Origin: Nemertoderma westbladi
Taxonomy: Eukaryota > Xenacoelomorpha > Nemertodermatida > Nemertodermatidae
Assembly: GCA_032718475.1 (NCBI GenBank)
Contig: JAUCBJ010007599.1
Location: 1-62,343, forward strand
DNA length: 62,343 bases
Direction of reading: 5' to 3'
The notes beneath the pieces are model-generated. The model did not search any database. It saw only the letters and a list, made by a program, of their open reading frames with translations, and was not told where the DNA came from. Positions 1 to 9,808 of this stretch are shown piece by piece (the stretch's first letter is position 1; each line of letters opens with the position of its first letter). The position numbers and the translations under genes are program-made.

Positions 1-319
1 GCGACAAAGCCCAGACCCAGACAAGCTAATCATTCGTCAAAGCGCATATACTAATATCGTCAATACTCCAACGGAGAATTACGTTGATTGCTGCACCAGT
101 GCTGTTGGAGACTGGATCCAGTGCGACCAGTCCAAAATATCTACCCAACTAGCTACCCAAACCATTAGTAATAATGTTGCCTAGCAACCAGAGTTCTACG
201 TAATTCTTGTCTTTTACGGAAACTACAGTAGGAGTGATTCCATATTGTTTGTAACTCTGTTGAGCCCTAACTATTACCATTGGGCATATTGGGAAAATTA
301 TATGTTTTGGAACCAGATT
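1..319. repeat. Left copy of a 319-bp direct repeat
   Basis: This stretch appears base for base again at 2294-2612, an offset of 2293. It begins at the first base of the window, so the true repeat may be longer. The two copies diverge right after the shared AACCAGATT. In the orientation of the reverse-strand LINE between them, the right copy is that element's 5' leader. The left copy could therefore be the leader of a second, head-to-tail element running off the window. Confidence 0.85.
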
Positions 320-936
320 GTAATGACACTTAAGAGAGTTGTAAGGTATTGCTTCACAATATGTGTAGGGAGTGGATCACGGGGACTGGATTTGGGTTTT
401 GAATCTTTGATAAGCTTGGCAACATCATCAGTTGATATTTCCTCGAAGTGATCAAGTTTTGGTACTGAAAAAGAGAATTGAGAGTCAGTTGGGCTACAAT
501 ACTCTTCATCAGGGGCTACCTTGGCCCCAACCTCAGATTCAGCACTTCCGCAGTTCATAGTCGGATTTGGCAGATTTTGTCGAAGTTCGATATCAACACC
601 CAGCATTTCATCGCGAATATTTTCAATCTTTTTGTCTAAGTAGACTGCTAACCTTTCAGCTAACTCATATGCAGAGTCATGAGTCGGTAGGACATTACTT
701 TTACGGTGAAGAATTTTGTCAACCACTGAGAAGAGCTTTCTATTATCACCAATGTTTGAATCAATAATACCCCTGTAGAATTTCTCTTTTGTTGATATTA
801 ATAGCTGTGCCACGACATTACATTGTTGCCTGTAAGCATCACAGTATATCTGAAGTTGAGTCTTTCTATACCGGCGCTCGAGTCTCCTTCGCTTCCTTTT
901 AGCCTCCATTATTGAATTATTGTACCACTTTGCCAT
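298..936 (-). pseudogene. CR1/L2-like LINE ORF2 fragment, linker and start of reverse transcriptase
   Basis: The 212-residue frame has a basic, Arg/Lys-rich start typical of the linker after the endonuclease in CR1/L2-type ORF2 proteins. It ends with KPKSSPRDPLPTHIVK, the usual lead-in to the reverse transcriptase (RT) domain. The frame then runs into the left 319-bp repeat and stops, so the catalytic RT blocks are absent. Upstream in the same frame is a TAG just before the start (PLVE, stop, CTKSQPMAKW). The endonuclease at 1001-2212 is in another frame. The element is thus broken by a stop, a frameshift and loss of its 3' half. Confidence 0.75.
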
Positions 937-1000
937 GGGCTGAGATTTCGTGCACTATTCAACAAGTGGTGCGTGAAGTTCGTAGAGGGACGATAGAATG

Positions 1001-2212
1001 TCAAGGCAGTAGCCTTGATAACTCATTGACATTCGTTGCAGGACATCGGCATAATAGTGATGATTCAATATCAGTGCGAAGGTCACACCAGTTAGTCGAT
1101 TTCGTATCTCTGTAGGATGTCACACAGGGTACTAGTGGAGGCTTTGACAAGTTCAAATTAAAGCTGACTGCGAAGTGATCAGAAAGCCCAATGTCATGTA
1201 CACAAATATTATCAACGAGTTGCAAGTCCTCAGAGTAGGTTAAGATCAGATCAAGGGTGTGTCCGTGTCGATGTGTTGGTTCCTCTACATGCTGTGTGAG
1301 TCCGAAGCAGCTAACAATCTCGAGAAATTTGCAGGCTTCCGCATTGCAATTGTTGTCAACATGGAAGTTGAAATCGCCAATTATAATTAGCCTACCGGAG
1401 GAAGTTATCAGATTCTGAAGCAAATCGGCAAATTGGTCTAGAAATTGCGTATATGTGAAACCGTTAGCTGGGCTTGGGCAGGTCCGGTATATAATGAATA
1501 TCCTAATTAAGGACCCCGAGTGGCGTAGGGTCAGCTCCATGTACTCAAAGGTTGGATATGTTGAACCATCAGAAGGACTGACCTTCATGCTCAGGGAGTC
1601 GCGATAGATACAGGCCACGCCACCGCCTCTTGTTCTGGTTCTTGGAATGTGTTTTATAGAGCTACCCCTAGGACAGATATCATTTATGACCACATGATCC
1701 TGGATTGTACCTGTCAACCAAGTCTCAGTGATGGCAGTTATATCAATGGTATTCTCCAGAATGTAGTCTTTAATAAATTCTGCTTTGTTGTTCACAGACT
1801 GTGCATTATACAGTAATATACTGATTTTACTGGTAACCGCAGAAGGGGGGAGGCCCGGGAGGGTCATTGACCCCTGATCATTTTCATTAACACCAACAGC
1901 GGTAAAACACGACACATTATCATTAACCGTAGTTAATCTTGGGGACATTGACCTAATGGTTAAACACGACATGTTATCATTAAACATAGTTTTCCTTGGT
2001 GGCGTAGACCTCTGATTATTTCCGTTAACATTAACAGCGGTAGAACACAACACATTATCCTGAAGCACAGTTGTCTTTGGGGACATTGGCCTCTTTAAAG
2101 TTAAACAGGACTCAATATCTTTGTCATTAGCAAACTGTGAACTGGGTATATTTTCCTTTACGGGAATAATTGAAGTAGCTCCGGATTTCTTAACGGATTT
2201 AACATTAACCAA
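1001..2212 (-). pseudogene. CR1/L2-like LINE ORF2, APE-type endonuclease domain
   Basis: The 403-residue frame carries an apurinic-type endonuclease from about residue 130 to 365. Visible motifs are LLYNAQSVNNK, AITETWL (catalytic Glu), RTRGGGVACIYRD, IIGDFNFHVD and GLSDHFAV (terminal Asp-His pair). These are the signatures of the domain that nicks target DNA for target-primed reverse transcription. The first ~120 residues are low-complexity and contain a ~25-residue repeat (variants of RSMSPRLTTVNDNVSCFTAV), which is unusual for this position. The frame ends without reaching the RT, and the continuation lies at 298-936 in another frame. Confidence 0.85.
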
Positions 2213-2293
2213 TAAATTGGAGTCCCTGTCCTTATCATTAACTATGGAAACATCCAGTCAATCTCCACGTTCCGAATTGTGTCGATGTTCACT

Positions 2294-2612
2294 GCGACAA
2301 AGCCCAGACCCAGACAAGCTAATCATTCGTCAAAGCGCATATACTAATATCGTCAATACTCCAACGGAGAATTACGTTGATTGCTGCACCAGTGCTGTTG
2401 GAGACTGGATCCAGTGCGACCAGTCCAAAATATCTACCCAACTAGCTACCCAAACCATTAGTAATAATGTTGCCTAGCAACCAGAGTTCTACGTAATTCT
2501 TGTCTTTTACGGAAACTACAGTAGGAGTGATTCCATATTGTTTGTAACTCTGTTGAGCCCTAACTATTACCATTGGGCATATTGGGAAAATTATATGTTT
2601 TGGAACCAGATT
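2294..2612. repeat. Right copy of the 319-bp direct repeat
   Basis: Identical to 1-319. It contains the 5' leader of the reverse-strand LINE and abuts the candidate exon at 2613-2804, which reads straight into it. Confidence 0.85.
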
Positions 2613-2804
2613 CTGTATTTTCTAAGATATGATGGTGCGCTTCAAGTTCTGCTTTAGATTTGCGCAATGCCATGGCATCTCTGACAGACACGGAAGTAGA
2701 GGATTGTTGAGAGTCGAGAATCGGGCCTGCGGTTATTGGATTCGTTGACCGTTGCATGTATTCAAGAATCGCACCTCCGCATTGGTTACAAGTTGGGTCT
2801 TTGA
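2613..2804 (-). pseudogene. Candidate exon of an unidentified gene (CxxC motif), cut by the LINE
   Basis: On the reverse strand an acceptor-like site (TTTTATGTAG) precedes an open frame that starts DPTCNQCGGAILEYM and continues through a Ser/Gln-rich and then a Lys/Glu/His segment. It stays open until the boundary with the 319-bp repeat at 2612, where it reads into LINE sequence. It looks like a downstream exon of the gene whose other exons are at 2986-3276 and 7169-7447. The phase requirement (two leftover bases) is not clearly met by a donor in the previous exon, so the join is uncertain. Confidence 0.35.
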
Positions 2805-2985
2805 CTACATAAAACAGTAGACAATAAACATAAATGTAATATTAAATAATTTAATTTCATGATCCTACTTATTAACACATTGTGTCCCATGGTGAACACA
2901 AATGTGCCATTATTATCACGGCCATGGCACTGTTGTATGTGTATGAAAGACATGTCTTGATTATGTCGATTCTATTAGACATATT

Positions 2986-3276
2986 TTATTTAATTTTGTC
3001 AGACATATCAACAGTACGACGGTATGTAATCGGATCTAACTCAGCAGTAAGAGTGAGGGGGGAAATGGTAGTTGGAAATATCCCAACTCGACATTTGAAT
3101 GCATTTAATCTCAAATCTTTTCCGTCAGCATCCAATGGTAAATTTGGAAGTACTAAGTCACATTCTATTACCCATACTTTGTTATTTGATAAGTTTCCGT
3201 GAAAACATGGGCACTTATGATATAGCCCATATGTGCCTTTACATACCGCGCCGTTATGAGTGGCTACCATATCAAT
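2986..3276 (-). pseudogene. Candidate exon of an unidentified cysteine-rich gene
   Basis: The acceptor-like TTTAAATTTTAG at 3277-3288 (reverse strand) is followed by a frame that begins in phase 0 and reads IDMVATHNGAVCKGTYG, then YHKCPCFHGN and WVIECDLVLP. The Cys/His spacing resembles a recurrent uncharacterised invertebrate protein family with a short C..C..CPC stretch followed by a beta-rich segment. I cannot name it. The phase matches the donor at 7168, so the two could splice across a ~3.9-kb intron containing the R2-like LINE. Confidence 0.35.
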
Positions 3277-3759
3277 CTAAAATTTAAACAATGATATTAT
3301 AAAATAGTTATATCATGTATAATATTATACTACAGTAATTTTAATAAACTGACACTAAAACAAATCCGCCTCCGCTTTACAGGTTTTTCTTTTTTTAAAC
3401 CGCTATTTCGAAAATGACAATAAAAATATACTTCCATGGTTCATGAAAAATTTCGTAACAATTTTTTTTTATTAAATAGCAATTATTATTATCATATGAT
3501 AATATTGTTTGAAGGTCCTACACTAACAAAATCGCTCTCATTTGACTAATAAATACGATTTGATAATTATCTTTGTTTACATCTAAAATTTAAATAAAAT
3601 ATTTATTTTAATATTTCTTAAATTTAATTTCAAATATATAAATAAATGCATGGCTTATAATTGGTTGTTATGTAGATATTTATTTAGTTGATACAAATAG
3701 GTATAAAATAACTAAACTACTAAACTAAGCTACCAAGTACAAAAAGCACAATGAGTATC
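3277..3759. other. AT-rich noncoding stretch
   Basis: About 480 bases of AT-rich sequence with no convincing frame, between a candidate exon and the poly-G tract. It would be intronic if the surrounding exons belong together. Confidence 0.5.

Positions 3760-3787
<28 letters not shown>
3760..3787. repeat. 28-base poly-G tract at the 3' end of the R2-like LINE
   Basis: A run of 28 G (poly-C in the sense of the reverse-strand LINE) starts immediately after the LINE stop codon TAA at 3788-3790. It may be the element's own 3' tail or an unstable target tract. Confidence 0.85.
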
Positions 3788-3790
<3 letters not shown>

Positions 3791-6700
3791 GGGACCGTGG
3801 ACCATCTCGTAGAGTCCCTCGTTATTGTTGAGTGAGGGGTCCACAGTCCCTATGATGGAGGCCGCATTGCCAACTAGGATGGCGATTGCCAGCCTCTGCA
3901 GGAGGAAACGGTGAGATCGGGGCTCCTGGGTGACAGAGTGGAGTCTGGCCCCGATCTCCTTCAGGAACTCGGATGTTTCAGGGCCGGGGCGGCCCAATGT
4001 TTCGTAGGCTACCGGGTGGAAGAGGTAGCCCCGGTCCATGAGTTCCTGATATTTGCGGATCTTTAGAGATTCCGCTTCCTCCGCAGTACGGCCTCCCGCG
4101 GATAGAGTCTGGGCGAGGTGGCTGGGTGCCAGAGGGTCCGCCACCGTCGCGTCCCACGTGAGGAACCGTCCGCGGCTCCACGGGACCAGGGTGACGCCAT
4201 CTACTCGCTTCCCATCCCCTCTACACAAGCCTAGAGGCTCGAGCGTAGCGGGGACGCCACAGCTGATGAGCGCCCGGCGAACAATGTCGTTAACCATTGA
4301 GTGGCGCGGAAGTCTGCCGAGGCTCCTGGAGCAGGATAGCCCATGAAGGCCATCCGACAGAACATCCTTGCCACACCGGGCACAGCTGTGGGGCTCGGTT
4401 AGCCTGCTCCCAAGGCGAGTGCCGACCGAGATCCGGAACTGCGAGTCCGTCAGCTTCAGTCCCAGAGAGCTGACGGGGATGGCGTCAAGCCAGCAGCCTG
4501 CGGCGGGGTGGTCCAGGGAGTTCAACCTCGCCACCCCGGATGGTGGGAGGGACTCCCGCAGGGCTGTTAGCCTGGCCTCGTGGACAGGGGCCAGGTAGGC
4601 CCACTGCTTGGTGGCCGCGGACGGAAAAGCAGCGGGGGTGGTTGGTGTTGCGGACGGTGGCGGTGGTGTCGTGGGTGGTAGCGTCGTGGGTGGATGCGGT
4701 GATGTCGCGGGTGGTAGCGGTGGCGTAGTGGGTGGTGGCGTCGTCGTGGGTGGAGGCGGTGGTGTCAGGGCTGGTGGCGGTGGCGTCGTGGGTTGTGGCG
4801 TCGTGGGTGGTGGAGGCGGTGGTGTCGCGGATGGTGGCGGTGGCGTCGCGTGTGGTGGCGGTGGCGGTGGCGTAAAGGATGGTGGCGCTAGAGGCGGGGG
4901 AACGGGGGTCACGACAGGGTCGAGAGTCGTTGACCACGCAGCGAGGGCACGGTTGTGGGATGGGGAGGGGGCGTCCACCGGAGACTCAAAGAGGGAGTAG
5001 GAGAGTCCAGAGCAGGCAGCCGCGGAAGCCAGAAAGGCGGAAGGTGCGAGCTGCACAGCCGAGGTCAGTCCTAGACCCCCGCAACGCGCAGGCAAACAGG
5101 ATTGTGCCCACGCGGAGTCGTCCAGGTGGACGTTGGAGATCTCCTGCAGGGTGCTCCGCTGGATGGAATCGTACTCCTCCAGCAGCCCCGGGAAGTCGAA
5201 ACACGGAGCCGTTCGGAGGAAGTACGTCAATCGCGGAATGGTGAAGGAGCACCGCAGGAGGAAGAAGGCGTGATGGGAGTCGAGGAGAGGGAGTCGGGAG
5301 ACGAGAGTCCGGAGGTCCGCGAGTTTGTTGTCGAGACAGGAGACGATGGCATTGTCTCCTATGGGTGCGCCCAGGATCTTCAGGTCTTCTAGTGGGCGCA
5401 CCTGAATCCCCTCGCAGACCTCGTCGAACCTGCGTTGGATGGATAGACGGGACTCCGGAGATTCCTCCCCAAGGAAGAAGAGTTCCGACTTGGAGGGGTT
5501 GATCCGGAGTCCGCAACGACCTCCCTCGAGGATGACGGATCGGAGGTCGTCTAACACCACCCGGTAGTGGTCAGCGAGATTCCCGTCGTCTAGGTACCAG
5601 ATGTTAAACCTCGACTGCAGCGACTGGATGAATGGGTTCACCGTGTCGCCGAAAAGCCGGGGTCCGTCCGCATCGCCTTGCTGAACTCCTTCCTCAGAGA
5701 GGAGTGTATCCTCCCCATGGAGGAGGAAGCTAGGCGCTCCGTACGCCGCCAGCGTGGAGTTGTACACGCTGGGGTAACACTGGTACACAGTTTCGAGCAT
5801 GGAATCCCGCCGGATGGAGTTAAATGCGTTGCTGAAGTCGATCTTCAGCAACACACTACCGGGTGGGTTCGGGGAGGAGGAGAGTGCCCTCGCTGCGTGG
5901 GCCGCCGCTTCGGCGCCGAGTTTGGTGCCGATCCCGAGCTGGACAGTGCCATAGGAAGAGGTACGGGGTCCCTGGGCTAGGAAGCCGGAGTATTTCCCCA
6001 CCAATCGCCGCAGAGTGTTGCCAACGGCGATCGGGCGCACCCCACCCTCCGTCTTCGTGAACGCGAAGAGATTCGCGCCGTAGAAGGTGGGGCGGATGGC
6101 GAGGGGAACTTCTCCGGAGGTGGTGGTGTCTAGGAATCCCGCGAGTCGTTGTAGAAGACGGGCCGCGGCCTCTCCGTTGGTGGGGGAGATCAGGTCTTTG
6201 AGTATTTGGGGCCGCAACCCATCTGGTCCTCCGGCACTGCCGCTCGGGAACGACAGGATAAGTCTGCGGGCGGTAGTAGAGGAACAAGGCGAGGCCGTAG
6301 TGTTGAGGTCCACTGGAGGTGGGTTGGGACGGCGGTTGTCGGGCCGTGCGGGGTGTTTCTTCCGCAACGCCTCCAGTGTCTCCGGCGTGTTGGGCGCAAG
6401 TGAGTCTGCTGAGGATGCCAACCGGATGGCGCCCTTCACGTCAGAGTCCTCGATCTTTTCGGCTACGGCCGTCGCGAGTCGCTCTGCACCACCACGCTTC
6501 TTCGTGGCAGTTGGGGGGGCGGGGGAGTTAGAGTCCGCGAAGGGGTCGGCACGGAAGGCGGCCACTCGCGCGTTGATTGTGGCAGCGAGTGACCGAGTGT
6601 GGCGCCGACCCCCTCGTTTGGGCGTAGCGAGGCAGTGGTGGCTGACGGTCAGTAGTTTAAGCCACCCCTGGGGCTCGTTGGGCCGCGTGGCTACCTCCCC

Positions 6701-7081
6701 GAGGATGTCAGCGAGGAGGTCTGCAAAGTTGGAACGCGCGGCCCTGGGGACGTGGCGCAGCTGCCGTTGTTTGCTGTTCCGCAGCCGCGCCAAGACATCC
6801 CACTCCCCAAGGGTGGCCCAGTCGAAAGTGGGGGGGCACGGTGGTAGAGGAATAGGAGTGGAAGTAGTGGGTGGAGGTGTAGATGTAGGAGGAGGAGGAC
6901 GGAGAGATGAAGGGAATACAGTTCCGGTGGGGGTACGCGAGCCTGGACACCTACAGGCGAGCGGTCCGTGGACACGGAGTCGCCCGTCGGAGTTTACCGC
7001 GATTTCCCGGCGGCACTGTGGGCAGGAGGAGTGCCCAACAATGCTCCGGTTCATCGCGGAGGCGTCCAGGCTGCCGGCCAT
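3788..7081 (-). CDS. R2/NeSL-type non-LTR retrotransposon polyprotein (reverse transcriptase plus restriction-like endonuclease)
   Basis: Uninterrupted frame of about 1,097 residues. I place the start at MAGSLDASAMNRS; the frame is open for 79 further codons, but those overlap a candidate exon. Order: N-terminal CCHC finger (C20, C23, H38, C43); RT from about residue 320, with GGPDGLRPQIL, GGVRPIAVGNTLRR, KIDFSNAFNSIRRD (~410) and WYLDDGNL (~497, active-site Asp pair); Pro/Thr-rich low-complexity linker (~730-820); then a C-terminal CCHC (CARCGKDVLSDGLHGLSC, ~902), an RH..N motif and a PD-(D/E)xK-like nuclease (KRVDG ... WDATV, ~958-978). One ORF with a C-terminal restriction-like endonuclease is the layout of R2-group LINEs. 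Odd points: the canonical PD of the nuclease reads VD, and the usual GDPLGPLLF reads GDADGPRLF. The absence of stops suggests youth or selection. Confidence 0.88.
4615..4890. repeat. In-frame proline-coding minisatellite within the R2-like ORF
   Basis: G/T-rich imperfect repeats of roughly 12-30 bases (GGTGGTGGCGGTG variants) encode a Pro/Thr/Ala linker on the reverse strand. The tract keeps a multiple of three, so the frame is preserved. It separates the RT/thumb part from the C-terminal zinc finger and nuclease. Confidence 0.8.
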
Positions 7082-7168
7082 CGCGCCCTCTGCCCTCTCA
7101 CGGGCAGAGGTTGTTGATATAGGTTGTCTGTAGGTATATTGAAATGTACAACAATTAACTGAACTTAC

Positions 7169-7447
7169 ACCTCGCAATACTAAGTGTTCGACATCGACAC
7201 TGAAAGGTGTCATCTCTTCCACCAATGGTTCAATATTTACTTGAGGTAGATGTTCCAGTGTTAGAAGAATCCGAACAGGCTGCATAACGACGACTATTAT
7301 TGGTAAGTTGTGAGACATATCGTCTCTCTATATGCAGGCTCATATAGACGGATCAAAGTTCCTACGCCCACAATAGGTTGAAAGAAGTTTCTACTCTGGT
7401 CATTTCCATGATTAATCACGATGAACATCATGGAGGATATCAAATCT
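7169..7447 (-). pseudogene. Candidate exon of an unidentified gene with canonical splice sites
   Basis: On the reverse strand a polypyrimidine acceptor (TTTTTTTCAG, AG at 7448-7449) opens a frame reading SSMMFIVINHGNDQS ... FFQPIVGVGTLIRLYEP ... ETICLTTYQ. It meets two stops near 7300. The neighbouring frame continues with LPIIVVVMQPVRILLTLEHL ... VDVEHLVLRG and ends at a consensus donor GTAAGT (7163-7168). The composition looks like real protein (GVGTLIRLYEP is typical of a recurrent uncharacterised invertebrate family). One frameshift near 7305-7320 breaks it. The donor phase fits the exon at 2986-3276. Confidence 0.35.
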
Positions 7448-8280
7448 CTGAAAAAAATTTATTTAAAATAAAATATATATTTTTCAAAAGTATATGACCA
7501 TATAAGAAATTCCACAAATAATAGACATGATATGATAAATAAAAAAATATAAATTACAAAAATAACTTAGAAACACACGTATGCAAATTTAAAAATTTTC
7601 AAATTTTCAAATTTTTTTTTTTTTTTTTTAATATGCGCCCCACTCGGGGCAAAGGGAAACGAATAATTAATTAATTATAAACATTCAATAAAATCAGAAC
7701 ACAATAAAAGAGGAGGTTTAAAATATATATATTGGCTTAATATAAGTTATGTGGGGTGGGGTGGGTGTGACGGGATCAGAGGATCCCGACTGGTGAATTT
7801 GTTACGCGTCGCCGTGCCGTCAGGGAAAAGATAATAGTTCGTTGTTGTTGCCTTTGATGTCGATATAAACAATAATATCTTTAACTAAACATAATAGCAC
7901 AGTTGTTCAAGATGAGATAACAAATAATATGATATAAGTGAGATAATGAGATAACTGAATAGGATACCGGTAACGGTGGTGACAGCGGTGACGGTACAAG
8001 AATGTCACTGGTCCCCACTGTGTGACTGAGATAACTGAAAGGGGCACAAACATTAACCGGTAATATATATTCACCTCTACTCTACTTGTGGCCTTGCTAC
8101 TTAGCGGATGCATTTCCCTGGCTCTGATTGGCCAATAACCTAATTCTCGGCTCCCACCTCTGTGGGAGTGTTTCCCCCCCCCCCCCCCCCCCTGCTGCTG
8201 TCACTTTCCTATAACCACTGCCGTCACTTTCCTATTGACCTATAACCTCTTTTGTGTGGCTCTTTAGGGCCGTGTGTTGT
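7448..8280. other. Intergenic AT-rich and low-complexity stretch
   Basis: No credible gene. It contains AT-rich DNA, a T run at about 7612-7629, and a 19-base C run at 8174-8192 followed by variants of CTGCCGTCACTTTCCTAT. The part after about 7740 may be the distal end of element A. Confidence 0.5.
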
Positions 8281-8301
8281 CCCCATTATTGGGGGTGATA
8301 T

Positions 8302-8611
8302 GAGGTTGATTGTGATCAACCTCGTACTCCCCAATATTGCTTAAAACGCCACTTCCCAACTTAATGGGGTTGGTGAGCGGAATTGAATCCGCTCACACTC
8401 CCCCCCATGCTATCTTCTCGGTGAGAAGATAGCATCACCAATGAGTGCGCTTCAATTCCGCTGGAACCCGATCTATTATCGGGTGTGGGATGGAGTCCTC
8501 TTTCTCGGAGTCGGCTTTCCGGGCCGCTCCCCCTGGGTATGATATTGCTACCCTTTCTTGGTGCAACTTCACCTATGTTGCACCAAGACATCTGGCGTCT
8601 CGGTACGAGAC
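8302..8611. repeat. Array of six perfect hairpins (copy A)
   Basis: Perfect inverted repeats with short loops: 8302-8310/8315-8323 (9-bp stem, 4-nt loop), 8373-8381/8388-8396 (9, 6), 8407-8419/8423-8435 (13, 3), 8466-8472/8478-8484 (7, 5), 8557-8567/8577-8587 (11, 9) and 8597-8602/8606-8611 (6, 3). Four have counterparts in copy B with sequence changes that keep most of the pairing. The array lies 3' of the gag-like ORF in the element's sense. Confidence 0.85.
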
Positions 8612-8639
8612 AATTGTGGATTTCTCTCACACAATTTTA

Positions 8640-9100
8640 TCCCCTCTCCACTCTAACTGACTCTAACTCTCGGACCTCTTCGTCCCTCATTCTGCCTCTT
8701 ACTCCTCCCCCCCCCCCACACTTGAATTGCACTCGCATTCTCTCCACGCCTTCTATACTCAACCCTTGTCTACTTTTAACTCATTCACTCCTGACGAGCC
8801 TTATCCTCCCCTTCTGTGCCGTCGCACTTAAGAAGTGTCAAGTCGTCTAGTGTCTCGTCCTGTCATAGTCAATTGGTCCCCAGTCCCAGTAGCTAATTGG
8901 AAAAGGTTACATGACTATAGTACTTACTTTGGTTATATTGGTTATATGATTATATTATATTCTAATGATTATTACATACATACATACTAATTGCACTTAG
9001 GAGTTCGTATTACTTCACATGTGGTGCCTTCCAGGCATCCCCACATCTCCCCCTCTAAGTTCTAGTTCGCTCCTCCTGACTTTGGGAACCATCTCAGTTC
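8640..9100. other. Pyrimidine-rich and AT-rich tail of element A
   Basis: On the sense (reverse) strand this is a purine-rich tract next to an AT-rich block, mirrored in copy B at about 31750-32310. An 11-base C run lies at 8707-8717. No frame is apparent. The purine-rich part could serve as a polypurine tract, but that is inference. Confidence 0.5.
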
Positions 9101-9127
9101 CTTCCCTCTGTTGTCCTCCTCCCTCGG

Positions 9128-9808
9128 TCACTTCCTGGTCATCGCCTCTCCCTTGTTCTTATCCCCTTTAAGGTTTCTGATCCTTGCCGTCACTTCTCTA
9201 CTGATTCCCATCGTCGACTCCTTGGGTGCTGGTGTTATTAGCTCCCAGTATCGCTTTGCGGGCGGCCCCTCCGAGTGGCCCTGTTGTTTCCCCCTAGTGG
9301 CATCCCATAGGATCACCTTGATGGCCCGCGGCACATGCTCCGCCAAGAAATCTCTGAACTCTCCCTGGTTCTCTGGCGTCCACCTGTCCAAATACCTCTG
9401 CATATTTATCACTCTGGCATACGACGCCGCCATTGATACTTCCTGATAAGTAAACGGAAGTATCCGTTTGATGATTTCCAGATGGGCCTCCTGGTTAATA
9501 TTAAAGAAGCCCCACCGGAATTCCTGGGCCTTCATCCACTGCCGCGTCATGGCGCCGACATCGGCCCAATCCTCGAAGATCCTAAACTTCTCCTTGTCGT
9601 CCATCCAGTCGCACTGGCGTCCGTAGTGCCCCCGGAAGTTGCACTTAGAGCACCGGTTGTGCAACCATGGACACGCCCCCATCCTATGACTCGACTCGCG
9701 ACAGTAGAGGCAACTCGTCCCCTTCTGGAATCGGTACAAGCAGCTCCTTTCCTGGTGAGTTTGCCTCCCGCAGTAATCGCAGCCGAGTACCAATGCCTCC
9801 CGCCCCAC
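9128..9808 (-). pseudogene. Zinc-knuckle C-terminal part of the gag-like protein
   Basis: This frame carries three successive CX2CX4HX4C zinc knuckles: CDYCGRQTHQERSC, CLYCRESSHRMGAC and CSKCNFRGHYGRQC. This is the nucleic-acid-binding motif of retroelement Gag proteins. A mostly alpha-helical, charged tail of about 160 residues follows. It is the continuation of the 9547-11604 frame: around 9830-9860 the coherent reading switches frame, and the rest of the longer frame looks like out-of-frame translation. I cannot tell whether this is a mutation or a programmed frameshift. Confidence 0.75.

Larger units (their letters stand above)
320..2612 (-). mobile_element. 3'-truncated CR1/L2-like LINE
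   Basis: Reverse-strand element with leader (2213-2612), endonuclease and linker, cut at the edge of the left 319-bp repeat. LINE insertions usually lose the 5' end, but here the 5' end is present and the RT and 3' UTR are missing. That points to a later deletion or recombination between tandem copies rather than a simple insertion. Confidence 0.7.

Noticed and set aside
1-2612. LTR retrotransposon with 319-bp LTRs
   Set aside because: The interior encodes an APE endonuclease of LINE type, there is no primer-binding site or TG..CA ends, and the right repeat is the LINE leader.
6087-7133. 348-codon forward frame opposite the R2-like ORF
   Set aside because: Antisense of GC-rich coding sequence; no motif, and the reverse strand carries clear RT and nuclease domains.
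9547-9808. C-terminal end of the long gag-like frame past about 9850 as real protein
   Set aside because: Its residues are the out-of-frame reading of the zinc-knuckle segment, which is clearly coding in the neighbouring frame.
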